From: Cronobacter turicensis z3032
GTDB taxonomy: Bacteria; Pseudomonadota; Gammaproteobacteria; Enterobacterales; Enterobacteriaceae
Direction of reading: 5' to 3'
Assembly: GCA_000027065.2 (NCBI GenBank)
Contig: FN543093.2
Span: forward strand, 2,670,074-2,734,073
Length of the DNA: 64,000 bases
Part shown: positions 23,590-32,660 of the stretch, in pieces
How positions within the stretch are numbered: the first letter of the stretch is position 1
How the letters are laid out: each line of letters starts with the position of its first letter
Program-made: the position numbers and the translations under genes
Notes under the pieces: model-generated
What the model was told of the DNA's origin: nothing
The model's input: the letters and a program-made list of their open reading frames with translations, nothing else
The model's database searches: none

Positions 23590-24452
23590 TCTTTTTCCTT
23601 ACTCAGGGCATACACCGTCTGACCGCGCAGCGAGAAATCCCGACTGAGGTTACTGAAGTTTTCTGAGTGGCCCGCGAACAGCAGACCGCCCGGCTTCAGC
23701 AGCGGAACAAAGCGTTTGAGGATCTCCTGCTGTGTCTCTTTATCGAAATAAATCATCACATTGCGGCAGAAAATCGCATCAAATGGCCCTGGTACGTTGT
23801 ACTGCTTATCAAGCAGGTTCAGCGAGGCGAACTCAATCTGGTTCGCCAGTTCGTTACGCACGCGCACCAGCCCCTGGTGAGGACCTGTGCCGCGCATAAA
23901 ATAGCGTTGCATCTGCTGCGGAGAGAGGGTTTTCAACTCCTCCTGCCGGTAAACGCCGCTTTGCGCCTTTTGCAGCACTTCGGTATCGATATCCGTGCCG
24001 TAAACTTTCCAGCGGCCCGGCGCGGTGCCAAGCGTATCGGCAAGCGTAATGGCGATAGAGTAAGGCTCCTCGCCGGTCGATGCCGCGGCGCTCCAGATAC
24101 GGTACTCGCCGCTGCGCTTACGCGCGTGCTCCGCCAGAACCGGAAAATGGTGCGCCTCGCGGAAAAACGCCGTCAGGTTCGTGGTCAGCGAGTTGATAAA
24201 CGCTTGCCACTCGGCGCTGTTCGCGTTGGCTTCCAGCATGCTGAGATAACGTCCGAAATCATCCAGCCCGAGCGTACGCAGACGTCGAACCAGACGGTTG
24301 TAGACCATATCTCGCTTATGTTCGGCCAGCACGATCCCAGCGCGCTGGTATATCAATTGACATATCCGACGGAAGTGGGTGTCGGACAGCGCGAGGCGCT
24401 GTGTCATCTGTACTAATAATGACGTTTGCCCAGCAGGCATGGATGATGTCAT
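23586..24452 (-). CDS. cheR: Chemotaxis receptor methyltransferase CheR
   Basis: The 288-residue SAM-dependent enzyme methylates glutamates on chemoreceptors. It has an N-terminal helical domain, the SAM-binding [12 protein letters not shown] segment (about residues 120-131) and the beta subdomain that docks to the NWETF tail of receptors. Both receptors in this window carry that tail. In E. coli tap precedes cheR; here a 282-base non-coding gap takes its place. Confidence 0.97.
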
Positions 24453-24734
24453 ATTGCCTTCTTCTTCACAGTCAGAGTGTTACTGGCACCACGCTCAGGG
24501 TGGTGCGGCCATCTTGTTACGCTTACAAAAGCCGTGTTCAAGGTTTAAGACTGAATCTTTTTTCATCTCAGACGCGCCGTGCAGCGCGCATCTGATTCTG
24601 TTCGTTTGCACGGACGTGCTGCGCAGTACGTCCCCTGCTTTAGCGCTGCGCGCTGATCCCAAAAACCCTTCCGACAGCGTTCCCCTTTGGTACAACATGC
24701 CTGCTTCCTTAGCCGGTCATACGCCGGAGTCTGT
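24453..24734. other. Structured non-coding gap where tap would lie
   Basis: No ORF here has coding character. Several inverted repeats stand out: CACCACGCTCAGGGTGGTG near 24489, a 22-base near-perfect palindrome at 24612-24633 (GGACGT ... ACGTCC), and GC-rich stems near 24580 and 24640. They might be REP-like mRNA-stabilising elements between tar and cheR. No trace of a tap coding sequence is recognisable. Confidence 0.6.
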
Positions 24735-26405
24735 TCAGAATGTTTCCCAGTTATCCTGGCCTGCGACGGCCGGTTTGCTTGCCGCCGCGAGCGCCGGGCT
24801 TGCGCTCACTGGCGCGGCCGCGGGTTCGCTACGCGGGGCGTTAGCACGCGCGCTGGCGAGACGGAAGGCGGCGACCGCCTGCGACAGACGGCTTGCCTGG
24901 TCTTCCAGCGCGCTCGCGGCAGCGGCAGACTGCTGCACCAGCGAGGCGTTTTGCTGCGTAACGCGATCCATCTCGGAGACGGCCAGCGCCACCTGATCGA
25001 TGCCGCGACTCTGTTCGTCGGAGGCGGAGGCGATCTCGCCCATAATGTCGGTCACGCGCGTTACCGCCCCGACAATCTCCTGCATCGTCTCGCCCGCGCT
25101 TTCTACCAGTACGGAGCCGGAATCGACGCGTGAGACGGAATCTTCAATCAGCGCCTTAATCTCTTTGGCGGCCTGGGCGCTGCGGCTGGCGAGGTTACGC
25201 ACTTCGCCCGCCACCACCGCGAATCCGCGGCCCTGCTCCCCTGCCCTCGCCGCTTCCACCGCGGCGTTCAGCGCCAGGATGTTGGTCTGGAAGGCGATGC
25301 CGTCAATGACGCTGGTAATGTCAGAAATCTTTTTCGAGCTGGCGGCGATGTCGTGCATGGTGTTCACCACGCCGTCCACCACTTTGCCGCCGCGCTGCGC
25401 GGTATCCGATGCGCTCAGCGCCAGTTGCGACGCCTGACGGGCGTTCTCGGCGTTCTGCTTCACGGTCGCGGTCAGCTCTTCCATACTGGCGGCCGTCTGC
25501 TCCAGCGCCGAGGCCTGCTCTTCGGTACGTGAAGAGAGATCGGTATTGCCCGCGGCGATTTCGCTGGTGCCGCTGTAAATCGCATCAGTGCCTTCACGCA
25601 CGCTGCTTACCGTCTGGATCAGCGCCTGTTGCATATGCTGAACGCTCGCGGAAAGCTCCGTAATCTCGTTACGGCCGGAGACCGTAATGGTTTCAGTCAG
25701 GTTGCCGCCCGCTATCTCGCGAATGTGGTGGATAACGCTCGCCAGCGGCGTCAGCAGAACGTGGCGAATGCCGTACCACACCAGCGCGATAACCAGCACC
25801 ACCAGCACGGCCAGAATGGCGGTCTGCCACTGGGCCAGACGGAAATCGCTGCGGCTTTCGTCCCAGGCCTGCTGCGCCAGACGCACGTTCACGTCGTCAT
25901 AACGGGTGACGGCTTTTTCCAGCGCGTTCTGTTTGCCCTGGGTCGCCTGCGCGAAGTAGGCGTCCATGTTGCTGGTTTCCAGGTACTGCACCAGTTCGCT
26001 CAGCGCCTGGTAGTAGTCGCGATAGCTTTGCTCAACGTCGCCTGCGACGGCGTTGATTTCCGGCACATCCACTTTTACGCCTTTAAACGCGCTGAAATGG
26101 GTATCCGCTTCAGCCAGCACTTTTTTCGCCGTGTTGAGCAGATCGGTTTTCGCGCTGCTCTGCTGGTTGCTGGCGTCCATCATCATGCGCGCCGCCGAAC
26201 GGCTTAAGTTGATGCGGGTTTGCAGCAGCAGGTTCCACGACTGGTTGAGCTGCGCCTGTTGCAGTCGCAACTGGTGCGACGCGGCGAAACTCTGCTGGTT
26301 TTCATTCAGCGACGAAAAAAACACCCCACCGGAAATGAATTGCAGCAGTGCGAACACCACCAGCACCATCATCAGCAGTGAGACAACGCGGATACGATTC
26401 AACAT
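24735..26405 (-). CDS. tar: Methyl-accepting chemotaxis receptor Tar
   Basis: The 556-residue transmembrane receptor has TM1 at about 7-30, a four-helix periplasmic domain, TM2 at about 190-212, HAMP, a signalling domain with the hairpin tip [21 protein letters not shown], and the C-terminal pentapeptide NWETF. The aspartate-binding region of E. coli Tar is kept: [14 protein letters not shown] near 64-77, and the threonine-containing YFAQATQG near 150. Aspartate sensing is therefore expected, probably with maltose via MalE, though that surface is less certain. It is the only MCP at the locus. Confidence 0.92.
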   Translation of the reverse strand: MLNRIRVVSLLMMVLVVFALLQFISGGVFFSSLNENQQSFAASHQLRLQQAQLNQSWNLLLQTRINLSRSAARMMMDASNQQSSAKTDLLNTAKKVLAEADTHFSAFKGVKVDVPEINAVAGDVEQSYRDYYQALSELVQYLETSNMDAYFAQATQGKQNALEKAVTRYDDVNVRLAQQAWDESRSDFRLAQWQTAILAVLVVLVIALVWYGIRHVLLTPLASVIHHIREIAGGNLTETITVSGRNEITELSASVQHMQQALIQTVSSVREGTDAIYSGTSEIAAGNTDLSSRTEEQASALEQTAASMEELTATVKQNAENARQASQLALSASDTAQRGGKVVDGVVNTMHDIAASSKKISDITSVIDGIAFQTNILALNAAVEAARAGEQGRGFAVVAGEVRNLASRSAQAAKEIKALIEDSVSRVDSGSVLVESAGETMQEIVGAVTRVTDIMGEIASASDEQSRGIDQVALAVSEMDRVTQQNASLVQQSAAAASALEDQASRLSQAVAAFRLASARANAPRSEPAAAPVSASPALAAASKPAVAGQDNWETF

Positions 26406-26435
26406 GCGACACCTTCCTTCTGGTTCCTGAAGGGG

Positions 26436-26462
26436 TTATCGGCATGGCCTGGGGGAACTTTA
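26436..26462 (-). promoter_or_regulatory. Sigma-28 (FliA) promoter of tar-cheRBYZ
   Basis: The minus strand reads TAAAGTTC (26455-26462), 11 bases, then GCCGATAA (26436-26443). This is one base from the class 3 flagellar consensus TAAAGTTT-N11-GCCGATAA, and lies about 30 bases before the tar start. Confidence 0.92.
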
Positions 26463-26501
26463 TCGTTGTGTAAAGGAAATTTGCGTTAGTCGGCGGCGGG
26501 G

Positions 26502-27455
26502 TCAGAAGGCGACGTCCACCACCAGCGTATCGGTGTAGCTCCCGGCGGGCGGCGTGTTCTGGGTCGCAAGGATACGCGCCGTGTATTGATAGGATTTCAG
26601 CAGGCCGTCGGTGCTGACCTGCGAGGCGCTGGCGCTGGCCCAGCGTTCGGTGCCGCTGACGCCCCAGCGGTTCGTGGTGTTGCCTTTATAAATCTCATAG
26701 CTCAGCCGGTTCGCCCCGCTCGCCATATTGCGCACGCTACCCACGGCATTGTTGCCGTTATTGATGCCGACGGTATAGGCGCTGCCTTTGGTGCAGGTGA
26801 TAGCGATGGTTTGCGATACCGGCGCGAAGTCTTTTACCAGCGGCGCGCTGGCGAAGTTAAGGTTCGGCGCGGTGATGGTGCTGCAATCGTTGGTGACGGT
26901 GAGCGTTACCAGGCTGGTAAAGGTGGTGGTGCCGTTCTGCGGGGTCAGGCAGACCGCGACGCCCAGCGCGCAGATGCTGTAGTTAACGCTGAAGTTGAGC
27001 GTCACCTGATAGGCGCCTGCCGCGACGTTCTGCCCCTGAAGCGTGCGCAGGTAAATCGGGAAGGTATAGCGTTTACTGGTTAACAGATTCAGTAACGACT
27101 GCCCGGTCCAGCGGTAGTTGCCATTGATGGCAAGCTCACTGCCGGACGGGCAGCCGCTCTGGGCGCACACCTGGAGCGGAATACGGTCGGTGGTATCGCC
27201 GCTGCGCCCGAGCGTGGCGCGGGTGCCGGAGGTCGTGGTGGCGCCGGTCAACGTCAGGGTCACAAAGTCATTATTGAGCACGTTCAGCACCGAGTCGCAG
27301 TCCAGCGTCAGCGTCGCCGTGGTGGTCTGTACGGCGCTGTTGATGACAAAGGACGTCTGGCTGCCGTAAGCGGCGCTGGTGCCGCTGACGCGGCACTCCG
27401 CGAGCGCAGGCAGGCTGACAAGAGACAAGACGATGACCAGCAGCAGACGAATCAT
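26502..27455 (-). CDS. Csu-type pilus tip subunit/adhesin with two SCPU domains
   Basis: The 317-residue secreted protein has a signal peptide ending ALA (residue 19) and two tandem spore-coat-U (SCPU) pilin-like domains, each ending in a YTDTLxVxV-type strand (the second at the C-terminus, SYTDTLVVDVAF). The two-domain form is typical of CsuE, the tip adhesin of archaic chaperone-usher pili, which mediates attachment to abiotic surfaces. It is the last gene of the operon and overlaps the usher by four bases. The adhesive specificity is unknown. Confidence 0.85.
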   Translation of the reverse strand: MIRLLLVIVLSLVSLPALAECRVSGTSAAYGSQTSFVINSAVQTTTATLTLDCDSVLNVLNNDFVTLTLTGATTTSGTRATLGRSGDTTDRIPLQVCAQSGCPSGSELAINGNYRWTGQSLLNLLTSKRYTFPIYLRTLQGQNVAAGAYQVTLNFSVNYSICALGVAVCLTPQNGTTTFTSLVTLTVTNDCSTITAPNLNFASAPLVKDFAPVSQTIAITCTKGSAYTVGINNGNNAVGSVRNMASGANRLSYEIYKGNTTNRWGVSGTERWASASASQVSTDGLLKSYQYTARILATQNTPPAGSYTDTLVVDVAF

Positions 27456-29839
27456 GGCGCAACCTCACGACAAATAAGCGGACCATAGGTTTCCAGGCGA
27501 TGCGTGCGGTTCGCCCCGACCGTCAGGGTGACGCGGCACGTTTTACCGTCAGGCTTCATGACGCGCAGCGGGTTAACTTCACCGATATCTTCAATCCATG
27601 CGATGCCGTCATAGCCCACGACCGCCGTCGGGCGATCGTCGCGAAACACCTGGCTTGATACCGGCAGCGGCTGGTCGTTTTCATCATGCAGGATGACGCT
27701 TGCCACGCGCTCCTGCTCCATCGGGAACGTCACCAGATAACCGCTGTTGCGCCGCAACGCGAGGCGCCGCTCGGTATCGCGAATGCGGGTATCGGCGGGC
27801 AGATTCAGCGCGTCGATGCTGTAGGTCGCCGGGTAGTAGGATGTCACCCCGCTTACCAGCAGATAGCCCTCCTCGTCGGTCTCCCCTATCGGCTGGTTTT
27901 CAAAGTTCACCGTCACGCCCGGCTGCCCTTCGGTACTGACTACCGCGAAAGCGTCGTTAATCTGGTTGGCCGCAAACAGCTCGCCGTCCATCGTCACCAG
28001 CGAGCCGGTGGCCTCGCCCCAGCGCGTGAAGTTTTTGGACTGACCGTAGATGCCGCCCTGCGTCTCGACGTGGTTATTGCGCCAGCCCAGTGTGGCCTGC
28101 TGATAGTTGTCATCGCGCGACTGATTCGCATACGCCAGGTTCCAGCTAAAACCGCCGTCGCTTGGCATCGCGCTATTCACGTTAACGCGCTGGGTCGAGC
28201 CGCCCTGCGGCGTGTTTTCGGCGCTGATCGCCACAGAACTTTGCGCACCGAGCGGAATTTGCAACGAGAGCGCGAATGTCCAGTCGCGCTCCTCGTAGTC
28301 GTGGCTCGCGGCCAGATAGAGACTGCTGTTCCACAGCGTTTTATTCCAGGAGACGTTCAGCAGCCGCGTGTGGTCGCGGTTGAATGATTGCACATCAAGC
28401 CAGGCCGCGCCGACGCTGCCCGCCGCGTCCATATTGAGCGTCAGCGCATACTGCGTGGTGGCGCGGCTTAACGTGATGATAGGCTCCTGATACTGATCGT
28501 AGCGCACGGGCTGATCGTAGAGCGCCAGGTTGCCGAACCCGCGCGTGCGGCGGGTCTGCTGCGTGGAAAGGCTAAAGCCCGCCGTGTTGTACTGATAACC
28601 CCAGTTCCACTGCTGGCCGCTGTTATCACGCATCTGGCTCCAGCTGCCTGCGCCGTTGACCACGCCGAAGCGGCCAAGCTTCACCAGCGACCCGACGCCG
28701 CCGAGTTTCAGTTTTTCCGCCGCTTCGCCGTGGGTCTCCAGCGTCCAGAAATCCGTCACCCCGTAGCGCCAGGAACCGCTCGCCGCCGCCGGGCCGTAAT
28801 CGAAATTTTTCACGCCGTAATTGCGGCGCAGCGCGCCCGCGCTGAACGAGCCGTCGCTTAAGCCGGGCTTGAGCAGCTCGCTTGCCACATAGAATGGCAG
28901 CGTGGTGGAGACCTGACGGCCCAGGGCGTCGGTCGTGACCAGCACCGCATCGCCGGAGCCATTGATATAAGGCAGATTGGTCAGCGTGAACGGGCCGGGG
29001 GCGAGCTCGGTGGAGCCGGAGCGGTAGCCGTTGATAAACACATCGACCGTGCTCGGCACCGCCGCCTCGCCGGAAAAAGCGGGCAGCGGATAGGTGATGA
29101 GATCGGGGCGCAGCGAGAAATCGCGCCCGACCGAGATGCCGCCCATGCGCACGCTGTTGCTCCAGCTCAGGCTGTCGCTTATCACATCGCCCAGCGACCA
29201 GCTCCAGGCATTGTCGTCGTTGGTGCTGTTAAACATCGTGTCGTAGCGCATATAGCCTTCATCCTGGCCCGGATAGCCGCGAAAGACTTCCCGTAACGCC
29301 CCGGTGGACGAGAACGACCCCGCGTTGCCAAAGAGGCGCATCTCGTGCCAGAGCGACGCCTGGCGCAGGCCGTGATTGGTGTCGCTGGCGTAAAAATCGT
29401 AATTGAGCACCGCGCCGTTGCTGGCGCGCGGCCGCACCCGCCGCTCCTGCTCGCCGAGCGCTACGGTACGCGCAGGCACCCAGTCGGCGGGTACGGTCAG
29501 CAAGAGCCGCTGGCCGGTACTGTCATAACGGCTCTTCACCTGCGGGAGCGCATCGACATTCACCTCGCCCTGCGGGATTTTATCGCCCGGCAGCCCGGCG
29601 CGCTGAAGATCCGCCGACGAGACCCACATGGCGCCGCCGCGCCGCGTCACCGGCGCCACCAGCCCGGTATCGTAATAGTTCACCACCAGCGACAGGTGAA
29701 ACACCGCCTGGCGGTCGATAGCCTGCGCGTCCGGCGGCGGCGGCAGCGCATCGTCTCCGTCCAGCGCGTTTACGGCGGGAGAGACGACACACAGCAGGCT
29801 GATTATCACCCCCCGACTCACCGGGCGGCGGCTTGCCAT
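27452..29839 (-). CDS. Archaic chaperone-usher outer-membrane usher (CsuD-like)
   Basis: The 795-residue usher has a signal sequence, an N-terminal periplasmic chaperone-binding domain, a 24-strand barrel (about 130-640) with a plug (FINGYRSGSTELAPGPFTL-type segment near 262), and C-terminal domains. It forms the outer-membrane pore through which pilin subunits polymerise. It is shorter than FimD-type ushers, as expected for the archaic (sigma) class. Start and stop overlap both neighbours, so expression is tightly coupled. Confidence 0.92.
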   Translation of the reverse strand: MASRRPVSRGVIISLLCVVSPAVNALDGDDALPPPPDAQAIDRQAVFHLSLVVNYYDTGLVAPVTRRGGAMWVSSADLQRAGLPGDKIPQGEVNVDALPQVKSRYDSTGQRLLLTVPADWVPARTVALGEQERRVRPRASNGAVLNYDFYASDTNHGLRQASLWHEMRLFGNAGSFSSTGALREVFRGYPGQDEGYMRYDTMFNSTNDDNAWSWSLGDVISDSLSWSNSVRMGGISVGRDFSLRPDLITYPLPAFSGEAAVPSTVDVFINGYRSGSTELAPGPFTLTNLPYINGSGDAVLVTTDALGRQVSTTLPFYVASELLKPGLSDGSFSAGALRRNYGVKNFDYGPAAASGSWRYGVTDFWTLETHGEAAEKLKLGGVGSLVKLGRFGVVNGAGSWSQMRDNSGQQWNWGYQYNTAGFSLSTQQTRRTRGFGNLALYDQPVRYDQYQEPIITLSRATTQYALTLNMDAAGSVGAAWLDVQSFNRDHTRLLNVSWNKTLWNSSLYLAASHDYEERDWTFALSLQIPLGAQSSVAISAENTPQGGSTQRVNVNSAMPSDGGFSWNLAYANQSRDDNYQQATLGWRNNHVETQGGIYGQSKNFTRWGEATGSLVTMDGELFAANQINDAFAVVSTEGQPGVTVNFENQPIGETDEEGYLLVSGVTSYYPATYSIDALNLPADTRIRDTERRLALRRNSGYLVTFPMEQERVASVILHDENDQPLPVSSQVFRDDRPTAVVGYDGIAWIEDIGEVNPLRVMKPDGKTCRVTLTVGANRTHRLETYGPLICREVAP

Positions 29840-30576
29840 GTCCCCTCGCGGGCATTGACGGAGGCGCTAAGCTGCGTGGGCTGCGATATACCGGCGGGCA
29901 GAGCAAAAACGCGCGACTGCCCTGGCAGCACGTAACCCAGTAACCCTTCCGCCAGCACGCGCGGCTTGCCGCCCTGCTGCACCGTCACTTTACTGATCCG
30001 CGCATGGATCTGGTCACGGTTGGTGATTTCAATCGCGGGCTGGCCGTTTTCCCTGACCACGCGCCAGGAGAGGTTTTCCGGCTGCAGATAAGCGTGATGG
30101 GCGCCCGCGCGCTCGGTGGCGACGCCCTGGCCATAGACAAATAGCGGGATCGAGTAGCGCATCTGCAGCTTCAGCCCGAGCTGCGGTTTGCCAGGATCGG
30201 TCGGCTGCGGGATCTCATCGACCACAATACGGTAAGCCTGCTCCACGCCTGCCGGTACCTGAGCCTGGCTTATCAGGCGGATTAACTGCTTTTTGCCGCC
30301 GTCGATGCGCACGATGGGCGGGCTTGCCGCGACATCCTGCTGTTGCTGATAGCGCTCGTTGCCGCCCTCCTGCCGCCAGCGCACGATACGCACCTGCATG
30401 GTCATTGGCGTGGCGCCCTGATTCTGTATCCACAGTTCTGCGGCGTTGTCGTCTGCCGCGAGGTAAGGATCGATAGGCCAGATAAGCATATTACCGGCGG
30501 CCCAGGCGCTGCCTGTGGCCAGCCAAAACGCGGCGGCCAGTCCGAGCCGCCTGAGAGACGTTGCGCCTTGCATCAT
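29818..30576 (-). CDS. Periplasmic pilus chaperone (CsuC-like)
   Basis: The 252-residue PapD-like chaperone has a signal peptide (ending AWA, about residue 27) and two immunoglobulin-like domains. The subunit-anchoring lysine/arginine region KKQLIRLI is near residue 98, and IPQPTDPG near 130 matches archaic-class chaperones. It caps pilins and delivers them to the usher. The usher start lies inside its last 22 bases. The ATG at 30576 and the next codon ATG are equally possible starts. Confidence 0.9.
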   Translation of the reverse strand: MMQGATSLRRLGLAAAFWLATGSAWAAGNMLIWPIDPYLAADDNAAELWIQNQGATPMTMQVRIVRWRQEGGNERYQQQQDVAASPPIVRIDGGKKQLIRLISQAQVPAGVEQAYRIVVDEIPQPTDPGKPQLGLKLQMRYSIPLFVYGQGVATERAGAHHAYLQPENLSWRVVRENGQPAIEITNRDQIHARISKVTVQQGGKPRVLAEGLLGYVLPGQSRVFALPAGISQPTQLSASVNAREGTWQAAAR

Positions 30577-30592
30577 GTCTGCTCTCCCTGTA

Positions 30593-31150
30593 TCACCATG
30601 ATAATGTCACCGTCAGCGTGTCGGTATAGCTGCCGGCGGGGCTAAAGCCCGTGAGCTGCGCTGCGCCAAAGAGAGGCAGCGAAATGTTATTGCTGTTGCT
30701 GTAAGCGATGGACACCGCCTGGTTGACGCCGATTTCACTCGTCGCATTTAACGAACTCGACGTATAGAGACGATACGGCACCCGCTCGGTGCCGCCGCCG
30801 CGCACCATATTGCGCACCGAGGAGCCATAATTCTGCCCGCCGTCAATGCTCATGCTGAGCGCCACGCCTGGCGTGCAGGCGAGCAGTAATGAAGAGGACG
30901 GGACAAAGCTGGTGCTGACGCGCGTGCTTTCCACGCCGCTGCGGGTGCCGAAATTAAGCGTTCCCATCACGCCGCCGGCACCAGTGGTGACGGAGCAGCC
31001 AGCGGCAATGGCGGCGCTCACCTGAAACGACTGCGTCGTCACAGCCTGCGCGCCGCCGCAAGCGACGCCGAACAGACCCATGGCTCCCCACAGAATGCGC
31101 CGCACAGCGCTCTCCAGGGGCAACCGCACCCGGTTGCCCTTCATCCTCAT
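30593..31150 (-). CDS. SCPU-domain minor pilus subunit (CsuA/CsuB-like)
   Basis: The 185-residue secreted protein has an unusually long basic N-terminus before the hydrophobic signal core (about 18-37, ending AQA) and a single SCPU domain. The C-terminal donor-strand-accepting end (SYTDTLTVTLSW) matches the major pilin ending. Cysteines near 52 and 92 probably form the disulphide common to these pilins. Methionines 1 and 3 are both possible starts. A minor or adaptor subunit role is inferred from its place between major pilin and chaperone. Confidence 0.82.
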   Translation of the reverse strand: MRMKGNRVRLPLESAVRRILWGAMGLFGVACGGAQAVTTQSFQVSAAIAAGCSVTTGAGGVMGTLNFGTRSGVESTRVSTSFVPSSSLLLACTPGVALSMSIDGGQNYGSSVRNMVRGGGTERVPYRLYTSSSLNATSEIGVNQAVSIAYSNSNNISLPLFGAAQLTGFSPAGSYTDTLTVTLSW

Positions 31151-31167
31151 CGTGGTTCTGCTGGCGC

Positions 31168-31734
31168 TTAGTACGTGACGCTGACGTTAATGGTGTCAGT
31201 GTAAGTGCCCGGTACGACCGTGACGCTGTTACCGCCGCCCTGGATACGGCCATAAATGGTGTAGTTGCTTACCCCGCCCGTGGTTGAGGCGGCCGGAATG
31301 GAGGCGTTATTGGCGATAACGTTCTGGAAGGCGCTATCGCTGTAGAGGCTGTAGGCCACCCCCTGCGCGGTGTTGGTGGTATTGACCAGATAACGCCCCG
31401 GCGTCCCTGGCGTACCGACGACGGTGCCTGGGGCCTGATTGGTGCTGCCCGTTATCTGTACGGTGTATTCGGGCGTGGTGCACTGAATAGAGAAGGTGTT
31501 GCCGCCGCCTGCGCCGGCCAGCTGAGTCGTCAATGTGGAGAAGGTGGCCGGGCTGGTCCCGAAGTTCAGGGTACCGAAGTTAATCCCGTTCTGGCTCGGC
31601 GAGCCGTTGATCAGACAACCATTAGTCAGCGTTAAGGTTGCGCCGATGGTCCCGCTACTGGTGACCGCAAAGCTTACCGGCGCGCTCAGCATCATGCCGG
31701 CACCGAAGATAACCGCTAACAGACGTGTTTTCAT
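31168..31734 (-). CDS. Major pilin of Csu-like pilus (CsuA/B-like)
   Basis: The 188-residue protein has a signal peptide (about 1-24, ending SFA) and one SCPU domain rich in Thr, Gly and Asn, ending GTYTDTINVSVTY. The ATG at 31734 follows GAGGATA; the open frame to 31800 is spurious. It is the first gene of the five-gene operon, so it should be the most abundant subunit, forming the rod by donor-strand exchange. A CRP-like site lies about 250 bases upstream. Confidence 0.88.
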   Translation of the reverse strand: MKTRLLAVIFGAGMMLSAPVSFAVTSSGTIGATLTLTNGCLINGSPSQNGINFGTLNFGTSPATFSTLTTQLAGAGGGNTFSIQCTTPEYTVQITGSTNQAPGTVVGTPGTPGRYLVNTTNTAQGVAYSLYSDSAFQNVIANNASIPAASTTGGVSNYTIYGRIQGGGNSVTVVPGTYTDTINVSVTY

Positions 31735-32080
31735 CGTGTTTATCCTCAAACTCTCAACGGAAGTGATGCTGTGCCGGACCGGGATGACCACCTGAACCAT
31801 AAAGCGCAGCGCGTCAGACGAGACGCTAATCTGAAATTTAGTTTATGTTTCAAAACATCACAAAAGTTGTAAAAAGTATCAGTGAGGCTGAGTGAGAGGA
31901 GATAAACAACAATGATAACAACCAGTTAAACAGTTTTTGAGATTTCAGAATGTAAATGGCAAATGATATATTGATTTATATGTGACATTCATCACGTTTT
32001 AAACGGCAATTCCTTCCAGAGCGCCTGCTCCTTGTTCGCGACGCAGGGCGCGGCCCGACGCGATGTTCCCGGATAGCAGG
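31735..32080. other. Upstream region of the pilus operon
   Basis: About 345 bases of AT-rich non-coding DNA lie between the cheW terminator and the major pilin start. Its composition contrasts with the GC-rich che genes. It contains a CRP-like site and several AT tracts, but no sigma-28 box that I can see, so the pilus is probably not under flagellar class 3 control. Confidence 0.6.
31981..31996 (-). promoter_or_regulatory. Putative CRP site upstream of pilus operon
   Basis: The sequence TGTGA-cattca-TCACG differs by one base from the CRP core TGTGA-N6-TCACA. It is centred about 255 bases upstream of the major pilin start; the transcription start is not known. Confidence 0.6.
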
Positions 32081-32081
32081 C

Positions 32082-32107
32082 GAAAAAAAGGGGCGCTTAC
32101 GCGCCCC
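32082..32107 (-). terminator. Terminator of motAB-cheAW
   Basis: The minus strand forms GGGGCGC-gtaa-GCGCCCC followed by seven T, 22 bases beyond the cheW stop. It isolates the motility operon from the pilus operon downstream. Confidence 0.93.
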
Positions 32108-32128
32108 GTGCCACTGCTTTTCTTGTTG

Positions 32129-32632
32129 TCACGCCACGCGGGCGGTTGCGCTGTCAATCAGCTCCATCTCTTCGCTGTTGAGCAGCTTCTCAATGTGTAC
32201 CAGAATCAGCATACGTTCGCCAATAGCGCCGAGGCCGGTCAGGTATTCTGTGGAGAGCGTCACAGCGAATTCCGGCGCCGGGCGGATCTGTTCGGCGGTG
32301 AGGGACAGGACGTCGGAGACGCCGTCAACCACGATGCCGACCACACGCTGGCCGAAGTTCAGAACGATCACCACGGTGTTTTCATTGTATTCCACATCGC
32401 CCTGCTCAAACTTCACGCGCAGGTCAACGATAGGCACGATAACACCGCGCAGGTTGGTCACGCCTTTGATGAAAGACGGCGTGTTGGCAATGCGGGTTAC
32501 CTGATCGTAACCGCGGATTTCCTGCACTTTCAGAATATCGATACCATATTCTTCGTCGCCCAGGGTGAATACCAGGAACTCCTGGCCAGACGGCTCGCCG
32601 GCCAGTTTAGTGACGTTGCTCATACCGGTCAT
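32129..32632 (-). CDS. cheW: Chemotaxis coupling protein CheW
   Basis: The 167-residue adaptor links receptors to CheA. It is nearly identical to E. coli CheW, including [20 protein letters not shown] near 30-50 and [16 protein letters not shown] near 60-75. The ATG at 32632 gives the E. coli length; the frame is open to 32692 but that region has no ribosome site. It lies 28 bases after cheA. Confidence 0.97.
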   Translation of the reverse strand: MTGMSNVTKLAGEPSGQEFLVFTLGDEEYGIDILKVQEIRGYDQVTRIANTPSFIKGVTNLRGVIVPIVDLRVKFEQGDVEYNENTVVIVLNFGQRVVGIVVDGVSDVLSLTAEQIRPAPEFAVTLSTEYLTGLGAIGERMLILVHIEKLLNSEEMELIDSATARVA

Positions 32633-32660
32633 ATTACTTACCTTTTCTACGATAGTGGCT

